NCBI GenBank assembly: GCA_023436175.1
Contig: JAEZKE010000082.1
Location: 1-11,618 of the forward strand
Length of the DNA stretch: 11,618 bases
Source of the DNA: Methanobacteriota archaeon
GTDB lineage: Archaea; Methanobacteriota; Methanobacteria; Methanobacteriales; Methanobacteriaceae
Direction of reading: 5' to 3'
Within the stretch, counting starts at the first letter, position 1, and every line of letters begins with the position of its first letter. Under the pieces are notes generated by a model. The model was not told the origin of the DNA. It made no database searches and saw only the letters and a list, made by a program, of their open reading frames with translations. Shown in pieces: positions 1 through 7,067 of the stretch. Made by a program: the position numbers and the translations under genes.

Positions 1-260
1 CTGTTAAAGTAGAAGTATTTACATCTCCTTCATGCCCATACTGTCCTATGGCCATAGAAGTTGTTGACGCAGTAAAAAAAGAAATGCAAGACGATATAGA
101 AGTTGAAAAAATCGATATAATGCAGAATCGTGAAAAAGCAATAGAATATGGCTTAATGGCAGTTCCAGCCGTTGCTATAAATGGTACCGTTAAATTTGTA
201 GGGGCTCCTGAAAAAGACGAGCTAGAAAAAGCTATTAAAGAAGAAATACAATCAAGCTAA
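1..260 (+). CDS. Glutaredoxin/thioredoxin-like protein (Mt0807 type), 5' end cut off by window
   Basis: The reading frame is open from base 3 and runs into the window edge, so the true start lies outside. An ATG at 48 is internal: it falls directly after the active site. The visible N-terminus reads VKVEVFTSPSCPYCPMA, a beta strand leading into a CPYC redox motif (Cys codons at 33-35 and 42-44). The later stretch MAVPAVAING contains the Val-Pro that is the cis-proline loop of the thioredoxin fold. By recall it closely resembles M. thermautotrophicus Mt0807, a small thioredoxin-fold protein of about 85 residues, so only a few residues should be missing. Its likely role is cytoplasmic thiol-disulfide exchange; the physiological partner is not shown here. 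It ends 10 bp before cbiD and is probably cotranscribed with it. Confidence 0.9.
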   Translation, partial: VKVEVFTSPSCPYCPMAIEVVDAVKKEMQDDIEVEKIDIMQNREKAIEYGLMAVPAVAINGTVKFVGAPEKDELEKAIKEEIQSS

Positions 261-270
261 TTTTAGAAAA

Positions 271-1380
271 ATGCAAATCCACAGTGCAACTCATAGTGAT
301 GAGCCTAAAAACAGAAACACAGGGGAAAATAATAAAAATTCCCCTTATGGGATTACAACAGGAAGCGCAGCAACAGCAGCAGCCATTGCAGCAGCTTTAA
401 CTATAACTGAAAATAATACATCAACAATAGACATTGAAACTCCTTTTGGAATACTTAAAATCAACATAAATAGTTCATGGAAAATTAATTCTAATTCTGG
501 AAGGGCATGTGTAATTAAAATGCCCTATAATGATCCCGATGTCACCACTAATCTTAAGATATGTGCTGACGTGAAGATAACTGAAAATAATGTAATAAAA
601 ATTAAAGGCGGAAAAGGTATTGGCAAAGTAACCAAACCTGGTTTACAGGTTCCAGTTGGAGAATATGCTATAAATCCTGTTCCAAGACAGATGATAAGAA
701 CCAATCTTCAGAAAGTACTCCCTAAAGGAAAAGGTGCTGAAGTTACAATATCTGTCCCAAAGGGAGAAGAAATTGCAAAAAGAACCATGAATTCTCGTCT
801 TGGTATAACTGGAGGTATTTCAATTCTTGGAACAACAGGCATTGCAAGGCCAATGTCATCTAAAGCTTATAAAGAATCATTAGCCTGCCAGATCGATGTT
901 GCAGTTGCTGAAGGATATAAAGATCTTATTTTTGTTCCAGGTAACATAGGAGAACGCCTTGCACTCAAAATTTTAGATGCTCCCAAGGATCAGATAATTC
1001 AGATGAGCAATTTTGTAGGTTACATGTTAAGTAAAGCCGAAGAAAAAGGTACCCGCAAAATTACATTATTTGGACATGCAGGTAAACTAATCAAAATCGC
1101 TGCAGGGATTTTTAATACTAAAAACAGTGTTGCTGACGGGAGAAGAGAAATAGTAGCAGCATACTGCGGACTTTTAGGCATGGACAAAGAACAGATACAG
1201 ACTATTTTTAAGTCTAAAACAACTGAAGACATGATAGATATTCTTGATAAAGAAAATATGACCTCCCCTGTGTTTGAACTCATAGGAAAATCTATAAAAG
1301 AGAGATGTCAGGAAAAGTATAACATAGATTTTGATGTAATTATCGTTACAATGAAGGGCAGAATTTTAAACAAAGCGTGA
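271..1380 (+). CDS. cbiD: Cobalt-precorrin-5B (C1)-methyltransferase CbiD
   Basis: CbiD methylates C1 of cobalt-precorrin-5B with S-adenosylmethionine in the anaerobic, early-cobalt route to the corrin ring. Methanogens need corrinoids for methyl transfer to coenzyme M. The 369-residue length is normal for the family. Family signatures are visible: YGITTGSAATAAA at residues 26-38 near the N-terminus, VTKPGL and VPVGEYAINPVPR in the first third, and GITGGISILGTTGI followed by ARPMS in the middle. The late GNIGE and LFGHAGKLIKIAAGIFNT segments also fit. About 25 polar residues precede the conserved core, so a slightly later start is possible, but there is no other obvious ATG. No strong ribosome binding site is seen; the 10 bp gap to the upstream redox gene suggests translation within an operon. 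Confidence 0.95.
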   Translation: MQIHSATHSDEPKNRNTGENNKNSPYGITTGSAATAAAIAAALTITENNTSTIDIETPFGILKININSSWKINSNSGRACVIKMPYNDPDVTTNLKICADVKITENNVIKIKGGKGIGKVTKPGLQVPVGEYAINPVPRQMIRTNLQKVLPKGKGAEVTISVPKGEEIAKRTMNSRLGITGGISILGTTGIARPMSSKAYKESLACQIDVAVAEGYKDLIFVPGNIGERLALKILDAPKDQIIQMSNFVGYMLSKAEEKGTRKITLFGHAGKLIKIAAGIFNTKNSVADGRREIVAAYCGLLGMDKEQIQTIFKSKTTEDMIDILDKENMTSPVFELIGKSIKERCQEKYNIDFDVIIVTMKGRILNKA

Positions 1381-1381
1381 C

Positions 1382-1460
1382 TGCTTTTAAAAGCATGATT
1401 ATAACCATGCATAATAAACTGTAAAGCATGATTATAAATAAACTGTAACTATGCATAATA
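1382..1460. repeat. Palindrome plus interleaved direct repeats after cbiD
   Basis: Directly after the cbiD stop there is a 14-bp perfect palindrome, TGCTTTTAAAAGCA (1382-1395). It overlaps the first copy of AAAGCATGATTATAA (1390-1404), which recurs at 1423-1437. AATAAACTGTAA occurs at 1413-1424 and 1437-1448, and ATGCATAATA at 1407-1416 and 1451-1460. The block looks like a local duplication in which the same short words were copied in a slightly different order. It may act in termination of the cbiD transcript or be a remnant of slipped replication; no function can be read from sequence alone. Confidence 0.7.
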
Positions 1461-1540
1461 TATAAAAATATAGAATTAATTTCTAAGGGACCATAGACTT
1501 TTAGAGACCATATTAATTTATAAGAATATAATTTTAATTA

Positions 1541-1546
1541 AGGTGA
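1541..1546 (+). promoter_or_regulatory. Ribosome binding site deciding the glycosyltransferase start
   Basis: AGGTGA lies 5 nt before the ATG at 1552. An in-frame GTG at 1543 is part of this ribosome binding site itself, so it is not a credible start. The ATG at 1552 also places the first beta strand (MKICMLGHFPP) at the N-terminus, as is usual in GT4 enzymes. Confidence 0.75.
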
Positions 1547-1551
1547 ATACA

Positions 1552-2622
1552 ATGAAGATATGTATGCTTGGCCATTTTCCACCACATTTAGGGGGCATTT
1601 CATCATATACATATCTTCTATCTAAAGAATTAGTAAATAGAGGGGATGAAGTTTATGTACTTACATATCCCCATGAAAATATATCGGATGTTAATGGCAT
1701 TCCTGTTTTTACAGCCCCTACTTTAAATATAAAGGGACTTAGAGGATTCTTATTTTTAATATCAGCGGCTTTTAAACTTTTTAGAATTATTAGAAAATAT
1801 AAAATTGATCTCGTACATGCCCATTATGTTATGCCCCCAGGATTAATAGCGGTTATCTGCGGTATGCTTTCCGGAACCAAAACAGCGATTACGATACACG
1901 GCTCAGATATATTTGTCCTGGCCCGTAAACCCATGTTAAAATCAGTGATTAAATTTATTTTAAAAAGATCGGATTATGTATTCGTTGTAAGTGATTCCCT
2001 TAAAGAGAATGTCCTTAAGTTAAGTATTGAAGGGATTGAGAGCAAGCTTTCTGTCACATATAATGCAGTAGATGTTGAACGATTCAAACCAGATAAGATG
2101 AGTACCTTTAAGAAAGAGATGGGTATAAACCCTCAAAAACCGGTTGTACTATTTGTTGGTAACTTAGTGTGGCAAAAAGGTGTTGAATACCTTATAAAGG
2201 CAAAAGAATTCATGAATGTGGAAGCAGAAATGGTGATAGTTGGAGATGGGCCACTATTTGAGGAACTTAAAGCTATTGTAGAATTCGAGAAAATAAAAGG
2301 AATCACTTTTACTGGTGCAAGAAATGACATCGAAAAGATAATGCCTTCTGCAGATATTTTCGTGCTGCCTTCATTATCTGAAGGCCGCCCTACAGTAATT
2401 CTTGAAGCAATGGCATCCAAATTGCCAGTAGTTGCAACCAATGTTGGAGGAATTCCGGAAATTGTAACTAAAGGAACAGGAATACTTGTAAACCCAGAAG
2501 ATTCTGTAGGACTTGCAGAAGCAATTGATAAAATATTACAGAATAAAGAACTTCAAGAGAAAATGGGAAAAACTGCAAGGAAGCATGTGATGAAATATGC
2601 AACCATTAAAATCCCTTATTAG
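1552..2622 (+). CDS. GT4-family glycosyltransferase with short C-terminus
   Basis: A 356-residue GT-B fold glycosyltransferase of family GT4, which transfers a sugar from a nucleotide-sugar donor. Acceptor and donor cannot be told; a role in cell-surface glycan, glycolipid or protein glycosylation is typical. The N-terminal Rossmann domain shows the Gly-rich loop PHLGGISSYTYLLSKEL (residues 11-27) and IHGSD at 115-119. The C-terminal domain shows LFVGNLVWQKG (200-210), VIVGDGP (228-234) and the EX7E donor-site motif with Glu277 and Glu285, followed by VATNVGGIPEIV. The protein stops at KYATIKIPY, where relatives usually continue for about 15-25 residues with a final helix that packs back on the N-domain. 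Reading the other two frames past the stop does not recover such a tail. The ATG at 1552 is chosen because of its ribosome binding site. Confidence 0.88.
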   Translation: MKICMLGHFPPHLGGISSYTYLLSKELVNRGDEVYVLTYPHENISDVNGIPVFTAPTLNIKGLRGFLFLISAAFKLFRIIRKYKIDLVHAHYVMPPGLIAVICGMLSGTKTAITIHGSDIFVLARKPMLKSVIKFILKRSDYVFVVSDSLKENVLKLSIEGIESKLSVTYNAVDVERFKPDKMSTFKKEMGINPQKPVVLFVGNLVWQKGVEYLIKAKEFMNVEAEMVIVGDGPLFEELKAIVEFEKIKGITFTGARNDIEKIMPSADIFVLPSLSEGRPTVILEAMASKLPVVATNVGGIPEIVTKGTGILVNPEDSVGLAEAIDKILQNKELQEKMGKTARKHVMKYATIKIPY

Positions 2623-2671
2623 GTCTAATCAAATTCATAAACTAATATATTGTTTATAACTATAACTCATT

Positions 2672-2676
2672 AGGAG
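2672..2676 (+). promoter_or_regulatory. Ribosome binding site of moaC
   Basis: AGGAG lies 9 nt before the moaC ATG at 2686 and supports that start. AT-rich TATA-like sequence (TAATATATT and TTTATAAC, about 2643-2660) precedes it, but which box is used cannot be decided. The nearer one would put the transcript start downstream of the ribosome binding site. Confidence 0.6.
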
Positions 2677-2685
2677 CTGACTTAA

Positions 2686-3159
2686 ATGGAAAATAAATCG
2701 TTTACACACCTTTCTGAAAAAGGTGTCCATATGGTAGAAGTTTCAGATAAACCCGTTGTAAAACGAACTGCTGTAGCACAGGGTAAAATCTACTTAAATA
2801 AAGATACAATTGAGCTTATAGAAAAAGAAGAAATTAAAAAAGGTAATGTACTTACGACAGCCCAAATTGCAGCTATTGGAGCTGTAAAATCAACCCACCA
2901 TTTGATTCCATTGTGCCATTCCCTTAAAATAACTGGTGTTGATGTAAAATTCGGCGTAACTCATGAATTTATAGAAGTAGAAGTTAGTGTAACTTCCCTC
3001 GGAAAAACAGGTGTTGAAATGGAAGCGCTGACTGGTACAAGCGTAGCACTTTTAACAATATGGGACATGGTAAAAAGTGTTGAAAAAGATCCTGATGGCC
3101 AGTATCCTTCCACTAAAATTTCAGATATAATCGTTGTTAAAAAAGAGAAAAAAGGGTAA
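2686..3159 (+). CDS. moaC: Cyclic pyranopterin monophosphate synthase MoaC
   Basis: MoaC acts with the radical-SAM enzyme MoaA to convert GTP to cyclic pyranopterin monophosphate, the first stage of molybdopterin synthesis. In methanogens the resulting molybdenum or tungsten cofactor serves formylmethanofuran dehydrogenase and formate dehydrogenase. The 157-residue length is normal. Family motifs are clear: FTHLSEKG...MVEVSDKPVVKR near the N-terminus, KKGNVLTTAQIAAIGAVKST at 51-70, LIPLCHSL at 73-80 and LGKTGVEMEALTGTSVALLT at 105-124. The catalytic segment IWDMVK follows, with Asp127 and Lys130 matching the conserved Asp and Lys of the bacterial enzyme. No other moa gene is in the window, so this is a stand-alone copy. 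It is convergent with the next gene, separated by a T-rich 25 bp. Confidence 0.95.
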   Translation: MENKSFTHLSEKGVHMVEVSDKPVVKRTAVAQGKIYLNKDTIELIEKEEIKKGNVLTTAQIAAIGAVKSTHHLIPLCHSLKITGVDVKFGVTHEFIEVEVSVTSLGKTGVEMEALTGTSVALLTIWDMVKSVEKDPDGQYPSTKISDIIVVKKEKKG

Positions 3160-3184
3160 ATTTATCCTTTCATTTATTTATTTT
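3160..3184. terminator. T-rich convergent terminator region after moaC
   Basis: The 25 bp between the convergent stops of moaC and the membrane protein gene are pyrimidine-rich, with several short T runs continuing into the following bases on the plus strand. Archaeal RNA polymerase terminates at T tracts without needing a hairpin, so this probably ends the moaC transcript. This is an inference from base composition only. Confidence 0.4.
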
Positions 3185-3538
3185 CTATCCTTTTATTGCG
3201 CCACCAATGGCTCCGCCGATTCCCATGAGGATTAAAGACTGAATTATTGCAACTACTACAACTACTAATCCCACTGCGGCTCCTGCTAAAAATCCAGCAA
3301 TACCTAAAAACAGTGTTCCTCCAATAACAATCAGTATGGCTGCAATTATTCCTCCAAAGGCACCGGCTACAGCCGCATTCCATGCACCGTTTAAGGCTCC
3401 ATCACCAACCATTAAACCAACAATCAGTCCAGCTATAAACAATCCAAAGTAATTTCCCCCATTGAACATTGCACCAAATAGCCAGGACAATATTATCGAT
3501 AGAACAAATCCTATGACTACTGCTCCCCAATTTACCAT
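3185..3538 (-). CDS. Small Gly/Ala-rich integral membrane protein, DUF5518-like
   Basis: A 117-residue protein that is almost entirely hydrophobic and rich in Gly, Ala, Ile and Val. About four membrane-spanning stretches can be drawn: roughly residues 3-25, 28-44, 50-80 and 82-110, with almost no charged residues between them. Glycine patterns such as GLFIAGLIVGLMVGDGALNG and GGAIGGAIKG resemble the DUF5518 family, abundant in Methanobacteriales and without known function. That assignment is from memory of the family's look, not a search. The start is well supported: AGGAGGT (complement of 3544-3550) lies 5 nt before the ATG at 3538. It is convergent with moaC and appears monocistronic. Confidence 0.75.
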   Translation of the reverse strand: MVNWGAVVIGFVLSIILSWLFGAMFNGGNYFGLFIAGLIVGLMVGDGALNGAWNAAVAGAFGGIIAAILIVIGGTLFLGIAGFLAGAAVGLVVVVVAIIQSLILMGIGGAIGGAIKG

Positions 3539-3543
3539 TAGAT

Positions 3544-3550
3544 ACCTCCT
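3544..3550 (-). promoter_or_regulatory. Strong ribosome binding site of the membrane protein gene
   Basis: The minus strand reads AAAGGAGGTATCTAATG, with AGGAGGT as a full-length match to the archaeal anti-Shine-Dalgarno and a 5-nt spacer to the ATG. It is one of the two best ribosome binding sites in the window. Confidence 0.8.
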
Positions 3551-3819
3551 TTAGATACAGAGTGATGTATACTAATTTATTTTTAATTTTTAATAAACTT
3601 TTCCTTTTAAATGCCACAAATGATTGAATTAGAATTAAAAGAAGCATTATATAAAATTATAGTTTTGTTTAATTGATTTATTGATTTAATAAGTAAAATA
3701 ATCTCATTTTTTATAAAATAAACTATAAAAAGGTAATATAAGTTCCACAAATGCTATTTTAAATCATTAAATAAAATGAAAAAATAGAACTTCAGTAGAA
3801 TAGGCAAGAATATTAAACT

Positions 3820-4158
3820 TTAATCTGTACCACTTACAAGGGGAAGTCTACTTATTTTCCAGGCTACAAATCCACCTAATATATTATAGGCACCATCAAA
3901 ACCAGATTCTTTCATTTTATCCATGAAATATCCACCTCTAGCGCCGCTTTTGCAATATATGAGATAATTCTTAGTTTTATCTAATTTTTCTGCTTTTTCC
4001 TGGAAGTGGTGTCCATGATAATCTAAATTTTCTGCGCCGGGAATGTGTTCTTTTTCAAATTCATCCTCAGGTCTGATATCCAAAATAGTTATTTCATTAC
4101 CTTTTTCTTCCATTAATTTAAGTGCTGCTTTTGGGGTTATAGTTTGAAATCGAGGCAT
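3820..4158 (-). CDS. Single-domain rhodanese-like sulfurtransferase
   Basis: A 112-residue protein consisting of one rhodanese domain. Such proteins carry a persulfide on an active-site cysteine and hand sulfur to acceptors. Visible features are the ITILDIRPEDEFEKEHIPGA segment (23-42), typical of the fold, and the active-site loop CKSGARG with Cys69 and a CxxGxR pattern. The C-terminal ILGGFVAWK matches the usual closing motif. There is no signal peptide, so it should be cytoplasmic. A GTG nine bases further upstream is in frame, but the ATG at 4158 is preferred because GTGAG (complement of 4167-4171) sits 8 nt before it as a ribosome binding site. It is divergent from hel308. A partner cannot be named; nearby moaC and redox genes make a sulfur or cofactor role possible. 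Confidence 0.9.
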   Translation of the reverse strand: MPRFQTITPKAALKLMEEKGNEITILDIRPEDEFEKEHIPGAENLDYHGHHFQEKAEKLDKTKNYLIYCKSGARGGYFMDKMKESGFDGAYNILGGFVAWKISRLPLVSGTD

Positions 4159-4318
4159 AATAAACACTCACTAAAACATTTCTAAGTATATATTATGTTG
4201 CCTATTATTATTAATTTTTTTCGGGTTTAATTAAAATTATGTTAAAAAGAAGATAGAACAAATTGTTTTAAACCTATTAATGGCATATAAATGGATTGTT
4301 AAATGAATATTTAAAGGT

Positions 4319-4330
4319 ATAATATAAAAA
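4319..4330 (+). promoter_or_regulatory. TATA box of hel308, likely leaderless transcript
   Basis: ATAATATAAAAA, preceded by a purine-rich AAAGGT that could be the BRE, is centred about 26-27 bp before the hel308 ATG at 4353. Archaeal transcripts start about 25-27 bp after the TATA centre, so the mRNA would begin at or next to the ATG. In agreement, no Shine-Dalgarno sequence precedes the ATG. Confidence 0.6.
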
Positions 4331-4352
4331 GCAGTATGTACTATTAATTTTT

Positions 4353-6446
4353 ATGGAAAAAGTAGATCAGGAAATCAGAGAGATAATCAGTGATTGCTAT
4401 CCAAAGATTAAAGAGCTAAACCCCGCGCAAAAAGCGGTTTTAGATTCAGGATTACTTGAAAATAAGTCTAATTACATAATAGCAATTCCCACTGCAAGTG
4501 GAAAAACCCTTCTTGGAGTAATTGCTGCATTAAATACAATTTTAAATGGCGGAAAGGTTGTATATGCCGCCCCATTAATATCTATACAGAATGAAAAATT
4601 GGCAGAATTTAAGAAGTTTGAAAAATTTGGCATAAATGTTGGGAAGCACACCAAATCTTCAGACCTTTCAGTTATGGTCTTTGAATCATTTGATGCAATT
4701 ACCCGTTTTTCGTGGAACAATTTAAGAGAAATCGATCTTCTGATTATTGACGAATTTCACATGATTGGTGAATACTCAAGGGGTCCAACAATCGAATGTG
4801 CCCTGACACGATCAAAAATCATCAACCCCGCCTTAAGGATCATTGCACTTTCAGCAACACTTAAGAATATGGACGAGCTTGCAAGCTGGTTAAATGCAGA
4901 AATTGTGGAACATGATTACAGGCCAGTTCCACTTTACAAAGATGTCCTTATAACTGAAGAGCTTGAGGTTAAAAACAAAAATGATGTTGTCCTGAAAGTC
5001 TTAAATGAATCCATTGAAGATTCATCTCAAATTCTTGTTTTTGTGTCCACAAGGAGATTTACAGAAGCTCTTGCAAATTATATCTCAGGCAAAGTAAAAA
5101 AGAAAATTCCAAGGGATAAAAAACTTGCATTCAGGGCTGTAGCTGAAAAAATATTAGATGTACCAAGGAAAAGAGGTTCAAGACCAACTTCGGTATGTTT
5201 AAAACTTGCAGAATGTATTGAAAACGGTGTAGCATTCCACCATGCAGGCCTTTTTGATAAGCAGAGAGAAATAATCGAAAACGAATTTAGAGCAGGAAAT
5301 CTTTACATGATAACTGCTACCCCAAGCCTCATGTACGGAGTAAACCTTCCATCTAAAAATGTTGTAATAAGAGATTACACCCGTTGGACATCAAGAGGCC
5401 CGCAAAGTATCCCTGTATTCGATTACGAGCAGATGTCAGGCCGGGCAGGCCGGCCAGGGTATGATACTGAAGGGTATTCCTATTTAGTCGCCAAAAGCAT
5501 GGATGAAGGCTACAACTTAAAAGACCATTATGTATATGGAGATATAGAGCTCACATCCTCCAAACTCATAGAAAACAAAGATGCTGTTTTCAGACAGATA
5601 ATAGCACAGGTTGCATCGTCACTTGCTAAAACACCGCAAGAAATAACAGAATTCTTCGGTGAAACGTTTTACGGTTATCAAATGAACTGTAACGATTTCT
5701 TCGGCGCTCTTGCAGTGGATACCATGGAATATGAAATAAACAGCGCGCTTGAGTTCCTGATTCAAAATGGAATAATTCAACTCACCCCTGAAGGGCTTAA
5801 AACAACAGATTTTGGAAATCTTATTGCAAGAAGTAATTATACAGTTGAAACCGCAGTAAGACTCAAAGAATACGCAAGAAGAGCTCCAGACCTTGATATT
5901 TATCAGCTCCTATATGATATTTCAAGGACTCCAGATATGCCTAAAATTTCATTTAAAAGCCGTAAAAGCAAAGAGCCAGTCATGGATAAACTGAATGAAT
6001 ATGGAATATTTGCCTGCGACATCAGCAACGATGAAGCCACAACCGCCGCGCTTTTAGAATGGATAAATGAACGAAGCGAGTATGGAATCGAAAATGCATT
6101 TAACGTGTACGCAGCGACCACAAGAAGGGCAGCCTATGAAGCTTCAAGGATGGTCAAATTCTTTAAAGAAGTTTGCCATGTTTTAGATAACTATTCTTAC
6201 TCCAACGACCTTGATAAGTTATCCGCACGGCTTTACTACGGAGTTCGTGAAGATATCATCCCACTTGTTGTAAGCGTTAAAAGGCTGGGGCGAAAACGTG
6301 CCCGTGCTCTGGTAGAAGCATTTGGAAGCGATTTAAGTTATGTTTCAGAGAAAGAACTGGTCAAAATAGAAGGTATAGGGCCTAAGACTGCGGAATCCAT
6401 AATGAATAAGTTTGGTAAAGGTAGGCTTGCAAAATTTAAACCTTAA
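4353..6446 (+). CDS. hel308: Hel308 (Hjm) Ski2-like DNA helicase
   Basis: Hel308 is a 3'-5' superfamily 2 DNA helicase that acts on stalled or branched replication forks and unwinds lagging strands. Its 697 residues fit the family. Motifs in order: Q-motif-like LNPAQKAVL (22-30), Walker A IPTASGKT (45-52), DExH box DEFH (133-136), SAT (167-169), FHHAGL (295-300), TATPSLMYGVNLPS (321-334) and motif VI QMSGRAGRPGYD (360-371). A winged-helix and ratchet region follows. The C-terminus has a helix-hairpin-helix-like tail, VKRLGRKRARALVEAFG and IEGIGPKTAESIM, as expected for domain V. This is Hel308 rather than the related Hef or RecQ by motif wording and tail. It lies divergent from the rhodanese gene and 44 bp before a DUF2115 gene on the same strand. 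Confidence 0.95.
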   Translation: MEKVDQEIREIISDCYPKIKELNPAQKAVLDSGLLENKSNYIIAIPTASGKTLLGVIAALNTILNGGKVVYAAPLISIQNEKLAEFKKFEKFGINVGKHTKSSDLSVMVFESFDAITRFSWNNLREIDLLIIDEFHMIGEYSRGPTIECALTRSKIINPALRIIALSATLKNMDELASWLNAEIVEHDYRPVPLYKDVLITEELEVKNKNDVVLKVLNESIEDSSQILVFVSTRRFTEALANYISGKVKKKIPRDKKLAFRAVAEKILDVPRKRGSRPTSVCLKLAECIENGVAFHHAGLFDKQREIIENEFRAGNLYMITATPSLMYGVNLPSKNVVIRDYTRWTSRGPQSIPVFDYEQMSGRAGRPGYDTEGYSYLVAKSMDEGYNLKDHYVYGDIELTSSKLIENKDAVFRQIIAQVASSLAKTPQEITEFFGETFYGYQMNCNDFFGALAVDTMEYEINSALEFLIQNGIIQLTPEGLKTTDFGNLIARSNYTVETAVRLKEYARRAPDLDIYQLLYDISRTPDMPKISFKSRKSKEPVMDKLNEYGIFACDISNDEATTAALLEWINERSEYGIENAFNVYAATTRRAAYEASRMVKFFKEVCHVLDNYSYSNDLDKLSARLYYGVREDIIPLVVSVKRLGRKRARALVEAFGSDLSYVSEKELVKIEGIGPKTAESIMNKFGKGRLAKFKP

Positions 6447-6490
6447 ATTAAATTCATTTTCAATTTATAAAATTCTTATCTATGATCTAA

Positions 6491-7027
6491 ATGGTAACTA
6501 AATTAGAAAATCTTGATTTTACAAAGGAAATAACAATAGAAGAACTATTATTTGTCCTTAAAAAAGAAGCTGGATCTATCTCAATCATAGATATTATGAC
6601 TGCCCATTCCTATTTAGTGGCTGAAGGAAAATACATACAGGGAAATTACCGGGAAGAATATTTAAGGGCATATGTAAAAGGGTTCATTTTAAGGCTAAAA
6701 GAAATAAAAGATAATAAAAACAAATATACAGGTACAATAGATGTCAGTGAACTTAAAGAAGCAGTTGAACTCCTGAACGAACAGGAACAAATGCTGCTTA
6801 AAATAAGGTCCAAAGAATCCCACTTCTTTAAAATTTATAAAATTATATCTATCTACACAACCTTCGTACTTGATGAGCCAATACATATAGTTGGGACTCC
6901 ATTTCCAGGCGGATTCAAAGTTAAACATGAAAATGGAACCTATTTTTGCCCGGTAAAAGAGAAGCAGAAGGACAATCCTGGAGCTGTTTGCGGGTTCTGT
7001 ATTGCTGAACAGGACAAAGATGTATAA
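6491..7027 (+). CDS. DUF2115 (UPF0305) protein, copy 1
   Basis: A 178-residue protein of the DUF2115/UPF0305 family, found in methanogens and of unknown function. The N-terminal two thirds look helical and charged, with KKEAG, DIM and KYIQGNYREE. The last third is the conserved core: SIYTTFVLDEPIH (120-132), VGTPFPGGFK (134-143) and YFCPVKEKQ followed by NPGAVCGFC. Cys153, Cys167 and Cys170 could bind a metal or Fe-S cluster, which is inference. There is no signal peptide or membrane segment. It begins 44 bp after hel308 and may be read through from it. However, TTTATAAAA at 6464-6472 lies about 23 bp before the ATG and no ribosome binding site is seen, so a separate leaderless transcript is also plausible. 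The second copy lies at 8024-8557. Confidence 0.85.
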   Translation: MVTKLENLDFTKEITIEELLFVLKKEAGSISIIDIMTAHSYLVAEGKYIQGNYREEYLRAYVKGFILRLKEIKDNKNKYTGTIDVSELKEAVELLNEQEQMLLKIRSKESHFFKIYKIISIYTTFVLDEPIHIVGTPFPGGFKVKHENGTYFCPVKEKQKDNPGAVCGFCIAEQDKDV

Positions 7028-7037
7028 ATTTCGCCAA

Positions 7038-7065
7038 ATCTAATGCAAAATAAATAAAATTAGAT
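7038..7065. terminator. Inverted repeat between convergent genes
   Basis: ATCTAAT (7038-7044) and ATTAGAT (7059-7065) form a 7-bp perfect inverted repeat with a 14-nt loop, between the stops of the convergent DUF2115 and DUF305 genes. On the minus strand the loop is T-rich (TTTTATTTATTTT), which would suit archaeal termination of the DUF305 transcript. The stem is AT-rich and weak. Confidence 0.4.
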
Positions 7066-7067
7066 GT

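Noticed and set aside
1020..1283. Minus-strand frame inside cbiD
   Set aside because: Shadow of a strongly supported gene; no features of its own. The same holds for minus-strand frames inside the glycosyltransferase, hel308 and DUF2115 genes.
1543..1551. GTG at 1543 as start of the glycosyltransferase
   Set aside because: It overlaps the ribosome binding site of the ATG at 1552, and the family N-terminus fits the ATG.
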